Below, piece after piece: positions 25,675 through 33,608 of a DNA stretch of 64,000 nt. The stretch comes from CAXSBA01 sp965277105 (GTDB taxonomy: Bacteria; Spirochaetota; UBA12135; COTS27; CAXSBA01). The DNA is taken from assembly GCA_965277105.1 (NCBI GenBank), contig OZ255710.1:248001-312000 (forward strand), in the 5' to 3' direction. The stretch's first letter is position 1; every line of letters begins with the position of its first letter. The translations under genes were made by a program, and so were the position numbers. The notes under the pieces are model-generated. The model was given only the letters and a program-made list of their open reading frames with translations. It was not told the DNA's origin and did not search any database.

Positions 25675-28600
25675 ATGAAAATACTAGGATTTGATTTAGG
25701 GCTTTCTTCAGTAGGATGGGCTGTCGTTGAAGCAAATGCTGGTAATGAATCAAGTAATAAAATCATTGATGCTGGAGTTAGAATTTTTACTAAAGGGGCA
25801 ATCCCTAAAGATGGATCTTCTTTGGCTAAGCCTAGAAGAGAAGCTAGAAGTAGAAGGCGAAATTTAAGAAGAAAAAGAGGACGCCTTAAAGCCGTTAAAG
25901 ATCTTTTAATTCAGTATTTAAAACTTAGAGAAATCGACTTATTTGAAACAGAAGATGATCAAGTAAAAACTATTTACCGAGAAAAGGATAAAAAAGATAT
26001 TTGGTTGCTTCGTCAAGAAGTACTCACTAGAAAATTATCAGCAAAAGAATTAGGTAGAATTTTAACTCACATAGCGAAAAGGCGAGGCTATTTCCCCAAC
26101 AGTAAAAAAGAAAGTTTAAAAGAAGAATCTGATGAAAAAAAAAAAGTAATTAGCTCTTTAAAGAAAACGGAAAAAGAAATGAAAAATTTCACTACCATTG
26201 GGGAGTTTTTTTTTCAAAAAAGATTAGCAAGAAAAGCAAAAGGAAATTTTGTTAAAGTTAGAAATACGGCAAACGATTATTCAAATTCTGTTTTAAGGAA
26301 ATGGTTGCAAGAAGAAATTCAAATTATTTTTCAAACACAAAGAAAATTAGGGATGAAGCTTCCAGATGAATTTCAAAAAAAGTACGAGAAAATAGCTTTC
26401 TATCAAAGGTCTATAAAAAATATTAAAGAGATGGTAGGTTTTTGTCCTTTTGAAAAAGAAGAGAAAAGGGCCCCTAAGCAGAGTTATTCCAGTGAGTTAT
26501 TCGTCATTGTTAGTGCTCTTTTAAAGACTATCCTTGTAGAAAAAATTCCCGGGAAAATTGAAAAAGAATTTCCACTTTTTAAACAATCTACTTTAGAAGA
26601 AATTCTTCAGTTATTTCATAAGCAAAAAAAAGTAAAGTATAGCACGTTAAGAAAAAAACTAAAACTGCCGCAAAACGTTTTTTTTAAAGCTATTAATTAT
26701 CAAATTGATTCTGAAAAAAAAAAATTGCCGGCTTATCAAAAACTTTTAAAAGAAGAATTTTTTCTAACACGAAAAAATCAAGAGAAAATATTTTATATTT
26801 CACCTAAAGAAAAAAGTCCCATGCTCCATACTTATTTGAGAACTTACGCTGACTTAAGAAAGCATTTGGAGTTAGAAAACGGGATAAAATTTCAAGGACT
26901 AAAAAACGAATACAAAAAAAACCCTGAAGAAAAAGAGCTCCCTTCTTTAACGGGGTATCACGAAATTAAAAATGCGTTAAGGAGAAAAACTTTCGAAAAG
27001 TTATTTGCCGATAAAAGACAATTTGATAACCTAGCCGCGATTTTAACTTATTACAAAGACATTAAGCAAACGGAAGAAAAATTAGAAAACCTATTAAAGC
27101 AATTTAATTTCAATAGCAACGAAAAAAATGATTGCCTGCAGAAGTTAAAAAATATTCGATTTAGCAACTTCAACCATCTTTCTTTGAAAGCTATTAATGC
27201 CCTACTTCCTTTTATGAAAAATGGCCAAAGCTATAACGAGGCGGTCAAATTGGTTTATCCCAATAGTTCTCAATCCCAAAGTGCTTTAAAAACTTATTTA
27301 AGGCCTTTAAGTAAAAAAGAAAATTATCAAGTAACCAGTCCAATTTTTAAAAGAAATTTTTCCCAATTTCGTAAGGTATTAAATGCTCTTGTGCGCAAAT
27401 ATAACTCTCCTGATGCTATTCACATTAGACTCAATCAAGATTTAAAAAATTCTAAAAAAAAGCGTGATGATATTCAGAGGGGGAAAAATGAATTTCGACA
27501 AATAAAAAAAGCTCTGCGCTATAAGCTGTTAGATAGTTTTAATCTCCCCTCAACCAATCAACAGCTAGTCAAAATGCAACTTTATGATATGCAAAATGGA
27601 ATATGCCTTTATAGTGGCGAAGTAATTGATTATAATAGGGCTTTTCAAGACGATAGTTATACGGAAATAGATCATATATTGCCAATTTCTCGTTCTTTTG
27701 ATGATTCATTTAATAATAAAATTTTAGCTTTAACGACTTTTATTCATAATAAAAAAAATCAAACTCCTTTTGAATGGATTGCTAATAGAAATGAGGAAAA
27801 TCTTAAATGGTGTAAATTTAAACAGCGTATTAATTCTATGAGTTTGCCAGGGTTAAAAAAAAAAAATCTATTGAACATTACGCTAAATAAAAAATCACGA
27901 GATACTCTAGCTGAAAATGAATTAGAAAATGAAAATAGTTTTCTTGCTAAAAAAATTAATGATACTTGTTTTTTTTCAAAATTTGTTAAAAATTTTATAG
28001 AGAATAATCTTGCTTTTCAAAAAAGGTTTAAAATAAAAAAGAGAGTCAAGGTAACAAGTAGTGCTCTAATTAATCAATTAAAACAGGCCTGGAAAATAAG
28101 TGAGAAAAATCAATTTAATCATCTACGTTATGCTGAAAATGCTATTATTGTTGCTTTTTCTACTAATAACCAATTAAAAAAATTCTCCACTATACACGCT
28201 CGCTTTTTAGATGATAGTAAAAAAAGTGAATTAAAAATTACTCCCCCTTTTGCCCAAGAAGAATTTGAAAAAAAAATCAAGAAAATTTTTGTTTCATTTT
28301 CGCCTAATAGAAAAGCAACAGGAGCCGCTCATAAGGATACCTTTTATAGTGGCAGCAACTCTGAAAAGAGACGTTATAAAAGCAGATCTTTTGATAAAAA
28401 AAAGATAAGCAGTAAAATCTTAGAAGGAGTTAGTCGGTTGTATCCTATTAGGCTTAATCAAGGAAAAACTTTAGCGAAGAAAGCTACTATGGTTCGAATA
28501 GATGTTTTCCAACATGAAAAGACTAAAAAATATTATTTAGTTCCGATTTACGTGGGCGATTTTATAAAAGCAAAGCTTCCCAATAGAGCTATAGTTCCCG

Positions 28601-28986
28601 GCAAAGATAAACAAGGCAATAAAAAAGAGTGGATTCTTATGGATTATAATTATAATTTCGTTTGCTGTTTTTATAAAAAGGATGCTATAAAAGTTATAAA
28701 AAAAAATGGTATCGAAATTTTTGGTTATTACAATGGCGTTAATAGTTCTACGGGAAATATTAGCATAAGGAACCCCATAGGAAAATCGAAAAATAACATT
28801 AGAAATAGAAAAGGAGAAGATACTGGGCTTTTAGTTGAAGGCTTAGGGATTCAAAATGCTAAAGTGATAGAAAAATATGAGGTATCTTTTTTAGGAGAGA
28901 TAAGTAAAGTTCATTTGCCGGAAATGCGGGTAGGGACTAAAAGCCAACTCAAAGCAATAAAAGCAAGCGTGCAGACTGTTAAATAG
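25675..28986 (+). CDS. cas9: Orphan type II-C Cas9 with degenerate RuvC and HNH active sites
   Basis: The 1103-residue product has the full type II-C layout. RuvC-I is KILGFDLGLSSVGWAVVEA (Asp7 kept). The Arg-rich bridge helix is PRREARSRRRNLRRKRGR, followed by an alpha-helical REC lobe (about 80-550). RuvC-II is SPDAIHIRLNQDL, the HNH domain spans about 640-740, and RuvC-III lies near 806-830. A PAM-interacting end contains ATMVRIDVF, YYLVPIYVGDF and STGNISI. Aligned without gaps to Neisseria Cas9, the RuvC-II Glu is Arg585, HHxxD of RuvC-III is RYAEN (residues 818-822), and the third HNH catalytic Asn is Ile690. HNH Asp666 and His667 remain. Base reading confirms these codons (AGA, TAT, AAT, ATT). 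No cas1, cas2, csn2 or array lies nearby. The frame is intact, so selection for a binding role is plausible; recent decay is the alternative. Confidence 0.93.
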   Translation: MKILGFDLGLSSVGWAVVEANAGNESSNKIIDAGVRIFTKGAIPKDGSSLAKPRREARSRRRNLRRKRGRLKAVKDLLIQYLKLREIDLFETEDDQVKTIYREKDKKDIWLLRQEVLTRKLSAKELGRILTHIAKRRGYFPNSKKESLKEESDEKKKVISSLKKTEKEMKNFTTIGEFFFQKRLARKAKGNFVKVRNTANDYSNSVLRKWLQEEIQIIFQTQRKLGMKLPDEFQKKYEKIAFYQRSIKNIKEMVGFCPFEKEEKRAPKQSYSSELFVIVSALLKTILVEKIPGKIEKEFPLFKQSTLEEILQLFHKQKKVKYSTLRKKLKLPQNVFFKAINYQIDSEKKKLPAYQKLLKEEFFLTRKNQEKIFYISPKEKSPMLHTYLRTYADLRKHLELENGIKFQGLKNEYKKNPEEKELPSLTGYHEIKNALRRKTFEKLFADKRQFDNLAAILTYYKDIKQTEEKLENLLKQFNFNSNEKNDCLQKLKNIRFSNFNHLSLKAINALLPFMKNGQSYNEAVKLVYPNSSQSQSALKTYLRPLSKKENYQVTSPIFKRNFSQFRKVLNALVRKYNSPDAIHIRLNQDLKNSKKKRDDIQRGKNEFRQIKKALRYKLLDSFNLPSTNQQLVKMQLYDMQNGICLYSGEVIDYNRAFQDDSYTEIDHILPISRSFDDSFNNKILALTTFIHNKKNQTPFEWIANRNEENLKWCKFKQRINSMSLPGLKKKNLLNITLNKKSRDTLAENELENENSFLAKKINDTCFFSKFVKNFIENNLAFQKRFKIKKRVKVTSSALINQLKQAWKISEKNQFNHLRYAENAIIVAFSTNNQLKKFSTIHARFLDDSKKSELKITPPFAQEEFEKKIKKIFVSFSPNRKATGAAHKDTFYSGSNSEKRRYKSRSFDKKKISSKILEGVSRLYPIRLNQGKTLAKKATMVRIDVFQHEKTKKYYLVPIYVGDFIKAKLPNRAIVPGKDKQGNKKEWILMDYNYNFVCCFYKKDAIKVIKKNGIEIFGYYNGVNSSTGNISIRNPIGKSKNNIRNRKGEDTGLLVEGLGIQNAKVIEKYEVSFLGEISKVHLPEMRVGTKSQLKAIKASVQTVK

Positions 28987-29099
28987 TAAGGTTTAAAGGT
29001 AATCCTATTTTTTAAATTATTTTTTCTTTTTCAGTGACTTCATAACGATGAAAAGCTTTTATCTTACGATAGTTATTGTTCCCTTTATTATAAAAAATA

Positions 29100-29267
29100 G
29101 AAAAAAATTTTAATAGTTTTTACTCATATTTCCTGAACTAAAAATACACTAAATTTAGAGTTTAGCTCTCTAAGGGTTGCTTTATTTCAAAAAGTAAATA
29201 AATAATTACTTTTGTTTAAAAAATAGAAAAAACAAACCAGTTGGTAAGTAGGCTATAACTTTTTTTA
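29100..29267 (+). ncRNA. Candidate Cas9-associated small RNA (tracr-like), speculative
   Basis: This stretch runs from a TTTTTA/TAAAAA pairing (29117-29144) through the TTAGAG-loop-CTCTAA hairpin (29155-29173) and the AAAAGTAA/TTACTTTT hairpin (29190-29213) to a run of seven T. The order of a long pairing, a short GAG-TTT hairpin, a second hairpin and oligo-U loosely resembles type II-C tracrRNAs. No matching CRISPR repeat was found, so this is a pattern-level guess. Confidence 0.18.
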
Positions 29268-29336
29268 AATTGTATTGGTAATATGGTTAAATTATAATAT
29301 TAAATTATTAAGATTCTCATTAAAAAAATAAAAATG

Positions 29337-29373
29337 AACTAAATAAGCTATCTTTTAAATGAATTATTTAGTT
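29337..29373. repeat. 10-bp perfect inverted repeat in the cas9 downstream gap
   Basis: AACTAAATAA (29337-29346) and TTATTTAGTT (29364-29373) with a 17-base loop. No T-run follows, so a terminator is unlikely. Confidence 0.6.
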
Positions 29374-29569
29374 TATCTAAAAAGTAAATTCTAGTTTTTC
29401 GTTAAAACTGCGGTTTAATTTTGTGATGATAGAATGTTTTTTGCAATTGAAAAAGCAATAAAAAAACTAATGGTGGTTTTTCTCTTGCGAAAAAATAAAA
29501 AAATCTTCGATAAGAAATCGCTAATAAATTAAAAACTAGAGTATAATTTTTATCACACAAATAATTTTT

Positions 29570-29643
29570 CGGGCATTAGCGCAGTTGGCTAGCGCGTCAG
29601 GCTGGGGGTCTGAAGGTCACTGGTTCAAATCCAGTATGCCCGA
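29570..29643 (+). tRNA. tRNA-Pro, anticodon GGG
   Basis: The cloverleaf folds cleanly: acceptor CGGGCAT/ATGCCCG; D stem GCGC/GCGC; anticodon stem TCAGG/TCTGA (one G-U) with loop CTGGGGG, giving anticodon GGG; T arm ACTGG-TTCAAAT-CCAGT; discriminator A. CCA is not encoded. The C1-G72 first pair is typical of bacterial tRNA-Pro. A TATAAT box lies at 29542-29547. Confidence 0.95.
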
Positions 29644-29654
29644 TTTTTAATATT

Positions 29655-30143
29655 TTGTCAATCATCTTAAAAATCATTAATCGCTTATATCGAGCTAGAT
29701 ATCTTCACTTTGTTTTTACTGGGGGAATTGGTGTCGCCATCAATTTATTCACTGCTTGGTTTTTAGTCGCTTTTATTCTAACTGAAGAAAAATATTTGCT
29801 TTTTACTTTTTCTTTGAAAGAAACGACTATTGGGATAATTGCAGGGCAAACGCTCAATTTGCTTTATAATTTTATTTTTTACAGTTTATTTATTTTTAAA
29901 ACTACAGAAAAACATAAAAGAAGGTTTGTTGTTTTCGTCATTTATTCTTTAGTGACTTCTTATTTAGTGGTAACCCCGCTTATTGTGAAGCTTAGAGATT
30001 TTCTAGAGCAAGTCATGGCTAATGTCTCTTTTTTTTCTTTGTTAAAAGGGCATTATTATATTGTGGCTTCTATCGTAGTTATATTTCTTATTTCCATTTT
30101 TAACTTTTTTTTCTTTAAAAAATGGCTATTTAGACAAAAGTAA
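29655..30143 (+). CDS. GtrA-like four-helix membrane protein
   Basis: The 162-residue product starts at TTG 29655, 11 bases after the tRNA. It has four membrane helices and the GtrA-type N-terminus FVFTGGIGVAINLFTAWFLV, with a mid-protein GQTLNLLYNFIFYSLFIF segment, which match the GtrA family. GtrA proteins are thought to flip lipid-linked sugars for cell-surface polysaccharide. No partner glycosyltransferase is adjacent. Confidence 0.8.
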   Translation: MSIILKIINRLYRARYLHFVFTGGIGVAINLFTAWFLVAFILTEEKYLLFTFSLKETTIGIIAGQTLNLLYNFIFYSLFIFKTTEKHKRRFVVFVIYSLVTSYLVVTPLIVKLRDFLEQVMANVSFFSLLKGHYYIVASIVVIFLISIFNFFFFKKWLFRQK

Positions 30144-30165
30144 TTTCTGCCTTATTTAACGACAG

Positions 30166-31119
30166 TTAACGATAAAAAAGTCTTATTAGTTTTTGCTTTA
30201 ATATCGAAGACTCGCGAGAAATTAAAAAATTAAAAAAGAGCATAATGAGAAAAGTAAAAACTAGTCGACCAATTAGCACCCCTGAGTAGTGAGCTCCTGT
30301 GGTCATAACAATCAAGGTATCTTCAATTAGCGAGTGAGATAGGCTTAAAAAAAGCATTACTTTAATAACTTCTAAAGGGGGAATTTGGTTTTTTTTAATC
30401 TCTTCAATTAAAAGTCCCCCGCCATAAGAAATTCCTAAAAGCACGCCAATCATCATAGAAGGCATGATAACTGGACTAACTCCAATGGGGAAGAGAAGTT
30501 TTGATAGTAGGCGAGCAATGGCCTTGTCGATTTTTAGTTTTTCTAATACTTTTAATAAAGTTATTAACAAGAAAATAACGATAAACATCATAACCAAAAA
30601 TCTAAAAGTATTCATTACCCAACTAAATAAACTAGTTGTTTGAGGAAGTGTAATAATTTGATTAGCGTTATTAATCGTATTGAAAAAATCAAAGTAGCGG
30701 TAAAGTGAGCTTAGTAAAAAACCATAAAGGTAGGCTAAGAGTAGGCGAAATAAAGTGCTAGGGATAATTTTAAGGCCAATATTTTGCAAAATTTTTTGTT
30801 CGACGGGAAGACTATGGGCTACTAGCATAATGCTCATTAAAACGGTTACTTGCCCTAAGGTTAATTTTTCAATTTCTGAACTTAAAGCAAAAAAAACCGC
30901 CAAGCCATTATAGAGGTTTAAGGTAAGGGTGGTCGCCCAAACCAAGCCCATTTCTCCTGGAAGCCCTAGAGGGAGCATAATCGGGGTTAAGATTTTTCCT
31001 AAGATAGTAATAAACCCTAATAGTTTTAAGATCTCTAAAACTATCATAATGGGGAGAATGATTTTACTTAAGGAAAAAAATATTTTCCAGGATTGCTTAG
31101 CAATGCTTAAGAAAAACAT
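30166..31119 (-). CDS. Nucleoside-recognition (GATE) domain membrane protein
   Basis: The 317-residue integral membrane protein has 7-8 helices. Two internally related halves each carry the GATE pattern: LGLPGEMGLVWATTLTLNLY in the first half and the segment around SMMIGVLLGISYGGGLLIEE in the second, where Gly-rich stretches precede a helix. This family includes SpmA/SpmB- and YjiH-like proteins; substrates are mostly unknown. The stop at 30166 faces gtrA. Minus-strand neighbours J-domain gene, pdxA and bactofilin follow upstream with tiny gaps, so all four may form one operon transcribed leftwards. Confidence 0.75.
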   Translation of the reverse strand: MFFLSIAKQSWKIFFSLSKIILPIMIVLEILKLLGFITILGKILTPIMLPLGLPGEMGLVWATTLTLNLYNGLAVFFALSSEIEKLTLGQVTVLMSIMLVAHSLPVEQKILQNIGLKIIPSTLFRLLLAYLYGFLLSSLYRYFDFFNTINNANQIITLPQTTSLFSWVMNTFRFLVMMFIVIFLLITLLKVLEKLKIDKAIARLLSKLLFPIGVSPVIMPSMMIGVLLGISYGGGLLIEEIKKNQIPPLEVIKVMLFLSLSHSLIEDTLIVMTTGAHYSGVLIGRLVFTFLIMLFFNFLISRESSILKQKLIRLFYR

Positions 31120-31122
31120 GGC

Positions 31123-31872
31123 TTAATAATTTTCCTCTATTTGGTTGCCAATTTTTTTAAATAACCTAAAAGTATAATAAAGTAGAGGGAGTAAAAGTAA
31201 CGCAAAAAGAAATTCTTGTTGGTAAATGAAATAAGAAAAAAGGATAAGGCAGAATAGCTCTATAATGATAAGATAAAAAATAACGGCATTTTTCCAAACC
31301 CCACCTAAAGCTAAGAAAAAACACAGGCTCATAAAGCCCAGTAAAACATTTTTATTATAAAAATAAATTAGTCCAAAACCCAATAAACCAAAAAAAAAGC
31401 TACTTAATAAGTTAATAAAAAAAAGTGGGTTGTTTTTAATCCATCCCTCCTTGGGTTTTTGGGGTGGGGCTTCTGGAGGTTCGGGGGTATTGGGGGCAAG
31501 CGTCTCATTTAAATTTTTTTCATCGATGACTTCTCCTTTTAAAAGGAGTTCGTTTATTTTGTCTAGTTCTTTTATGTAGCTTTCTTTATTTTTTCTTAAC
31601 GTGTCATAACCTTCTTTTAAGAAAATAAAATCATCACTAGTGTTTTTTTTTATATCGGGATGAAAAAACAAACTTAGTTTTTTAAAAGAAGCTTTTAATT
31701 CTTCCTTAGTAAAATCTCTAGTTAAAGAAAAAAAATTTAATAGGTTATAGAAATTTTGTAGCGGAGAAGAGCAATGAGGGCAAGTTTTTTTCATAGTATT
31801 TTTAATATAAAAATTACACTCATCGTTGGGGCACTTCTTCACCAAAAAATAATGCTTGCGAAATTCCGACAT
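31123..31872 (-). CDS. Membrane protein with zinc ribbon and J domain
   Basis: The 249-residue product begins with a small zinc-ribbon-like pattern, CPNDEC and later CPHC (residues 14-35). It then has a DnaJ-type J domain (about 45-105) with the HPD motif in LSLFFHPDIKKNTSDDFIFL. A Pro-rich linker (PNTPEPPEAPPQKPKEG) and four hydrophobic helices follow. The J domain would recruit an Hsp70 to the membrane. Such membrane J-proteins have no agreed name. It lies 3 bases upstream of the GATE gene. Confidence 0.75.
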   Translation of the reverse strand: MSEFRKHYFLVKKCPNDECNFYIKNTMKKTCPHCSSPLQNFYNLLNFFSLTRDFTKEELKASFKKLSLFFHPDIKKNTSDDFIFLKEGYDTLRKNKESYIKELDKINELLLKGEVIDEKNLNETLAPNTPEPPEAPPQKPKEGWIKNNPLFFINLLSSFFFGLLGFGLIYFYNKNVLLGFMSLCFFLALGGVWKNAVIFYLIIIELFCLILFSYFIYQQEFLFALLLLPLLYYTFRLFKKIGNQIEENY

Positions 31873-31886
31873 TTATTTTTTAGCGA

Positions 31887-32915
31887 TTAAGTTAGATTTA
31901 ATAGCCTTAAAGTTTGATTAATGGCATGATAAAAAGAAAGGGGGTTGGCGAGGTTTTTGCCGGCTAACTCGTAGGCGGTACCGTGGCTTACAGAAGTTCT
32001 AATAAAAGGAAGCCCCCAAGTGGTATTTACGGCCTCGTTAAAGGCAAAAGTTTTTAAAGGGATTAGGCCTTGATCATGGTATTGGGCAATTACAATTTTT
32101 GCTTGCTTTTCTTTTACTTTTAAAAAAGCGGTATCCGCCGGTAAGGGCCCTAAAAAATCTTTACGGTCAAATGATTTTTCTATAATTTTTTCAATGATCT
32201 TTTCTTCATTTCCTAAAACCCCATCCTCCCCGGCGTGAGGGTTAAGCCCTAAAATCAAAATGGGCATTTCATTACCAAGGAACTTTTTAATTTCTAAACT
32301 GTGCTGCAGGCTTCTTTGGATGTTTTTTCCATTTAGAGCCTTACTCACTTCTTTAAGCGGGATGTGGTCGGTGGTTAAAATCAAATTGAAAAAAGGAGAA
32401 AAAAAAGTCATAGAAATTTCCCCTTTTAGATTGAAAGCTTTAGCTAAAAAATCCGTATGCCCCTTGAAGCTTTTATGGGTTAAGCTAATGGCTTTTTTAT
32501 TAATCGGCATGGTGATAAAGCCAAGCGATTTAGGAGAAGAGTGAGGGATTTTTTCTTTTAACCAGCTGACACTTTTTTGGAGTAAGGCATAGGTGTGCTC
32601 TCCATTATGCTGGTTGATTTTCCCTAATGAATTAGCATTAAAAGAAGCAAGAGGGATGTCGATAAAAGAAAAATTAAATTTAGAAGTTAGCAATTGATTT
32701 TTCTTAAACGAAAAAGCGTAATGGTATTTCTTTTTATACCAGCTATAAACTTTTTTTGCCCCTAATAGGGTAATGCTTAGTTTTTGGCTCTTTAGTAATT
32801 GCTTTAACTTTTTTAAAAGAGGGTGAGTGGGTAAGTCAGCGATAAATTTTAAAGCAATTTCTGGGCCGACGCCTGAAGGGTCTCCCGATGAAATAATAAT
32901 CGCTTTCTCACTCAA
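31887..32915 (-). CDS. pdxA: 4-hydroxythreonine-4-phosphate dehydrogenase PdxA
   Basis: The 342-residue product belongs to the PdxA family, which oxidises 4-phosphohydroxythreonine in pyridoxal phosphate synthesis. It has SSGDPSGVGPEIALK at the N-terminus and TMPINKKAISLTHKSFKGHT, which holds the metal and substrate His. Further on are LGLNPHAGEDGVLGNEE, GPLPADTAF, AQYHDQGLIPLK and RTSVSHGTAYELAGK. Its start overlaps the bactofilin stop by 4 bases (ATGA). Confidence 0.95.
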   Translation of the reverse strand: MSEKAIIISSGDPSGVGPEIALKFIADLPTHPLLKKLKQLLKSQKLSITLLGAKKVYSWYKKKYHYAFSFKKNQLLTSKFNFSFIDIPLASFNANSLGKINQHNGEHTYALLQKSVSWLKEKIPHSSPKSLGFITMPINKKAISLTHKSFKGHTDFLAKAFNLKGEISMTFFSPFFNLILTTDHIPLKEVSKALNGKNIQRSLQHSLEIKKFLGNEMPILILGLNPHAGEDGVLGNEEKIIEKIIEKSFDRKDFLGPLPADTAFLKVKEKQAKIVIAQYHDQGLIPLKTFAFNEAVNTTWGLPFIRTSVSHGTAYELAGKNLANPLSFYHAINQTLRLLNLT

Positions 32916-33367
32916 GTTTTTTCTTCTGATAAAAGGCTATTGAAAGTATTTAATTCGTTGTGAAAGTTCCTTCGAATAACCTTGGAGATAGGCTCATTGT
33001 TCTGGAGAATTTCATTGTTTTTAATAATTTTACAATTCCCCTCAAAAAAAACCCCTTCTGAGCTAATTAGCTCGGGAGATGTGATATCTCCAGCTAACCT
33101 TGCTGTTGTTTCTAGAATAATTCGAGTGTTGGCATGGACATTCCCAATGAGGGTCCCTTGAAGTACTAAAATATTGGCATAGATATTAGTTTTAACTAAA
33201 CCTTTTTCTGCGATAACAATTTTATCTGCCTTAAGGTTATTACCGATATACCCCCCTTCAATAACCACAATATCGGCTGCTTCCATAATGCCTTCAAAAA
33301 AGCAGTTTTTAGAAATAACGGTTTCGTTTACTTTATAATCGCTTGTTTTTTTATTGAATAATGCCAT
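32912..33367 (-). CDS. Bactofilin family cytoskeletal protein
   Basis: I start at ATG 33367 (MALFNKKTSDYKV) rather than at the in-frame start 13 codons further out, because the extra residues are a non-family hydrophobic run. The 151-residue product has the bactofilin core, a right-handed beta helix with six-residue-type repeats: VVIEGGYIGNNLKADKIVI, KGLVKTNIYANILVLQGTLI and NVHANTRIILETTARLAGDI. Bactofilins polymerise without nucleotide and shape or position the envelope; in some spirochaetes they run along the cell under the flagella. Start overlap with pdxA suggests coupling. Confidence 0.88.
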   Translation of the reverse strand: MALFNKKTSDYKVNETVISKNCFFEGIMEAADIVVIEGGYIGNNLKADKIVIAEKGLVKTNIYANILVLQGTLIGNVHANTRIILETTARLAGDITSPELISSEGVFFEGNCKIIKNNEILQNNEPISKVIRRNFHNELNTFNSLLSEEKT

Positions 33368-33608
33368 GTTTAAATTTATTAAAAATAATGATACAATGAA
33401 TACCAAGTTTTTTTTTACTATTTTATAGAAAATTAATTCCTAAAAACAATTCCTAAAAACTATTGTCAGTAAAAAAACTAGTGGTATAACTAGTAGTGTA
33501 GTTGCTATTTTTGGTTTTGCTTTAAATCTTTAAAAGAGTAAAATTTACTTTAACAATCCATTTTTTATGGTATAAATAAAAAAAACACTTATAACGAGGA
33601 AATTTACA

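Larger units (their letters stand above)
28987..29569. other. 583-base non-coding gap between cas9 and tRNA-Pro
   Basis: No coding frame and no repeat-spacer array is visible here. It holds several inverted repeats: a GATGAAAAGCTTTTATC hairpin at 29047-29063 within ATAAC/GTTAT arms; TTAGAG/CTCTAA at 29155-29173; AAAAGTAA/TTACTTTT at 29190-29213; a seven-T run near 29260; and AACTAAATAA/TTATTTAGTT at 29337-29373. Because it directly follows an array-less cas9, this is the place to look for a guide or tracr-like RNA. TATAAT at 29542-29547 probably serves the tRNA. Confidence 0.5.

Noticed and set aside
27660..27760. Cas9 as a simple nickase with an intact HNH domain
   Set aside because: Asp666 and His667 are present, but the third HNH residue (equivalent to N611 of Neisseria Cas9) is Ile690 in a gap-free alignment, so an intact HNH cannot be claimed.
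29047..29240. Possible degenerate CRISPR repeats downstream of cas9
   Set aside because: No unit of 25-40 bases recurs at regular spacing. The inverted repeats there differ in sequence from one another, so I call it a structured gap, not an array.
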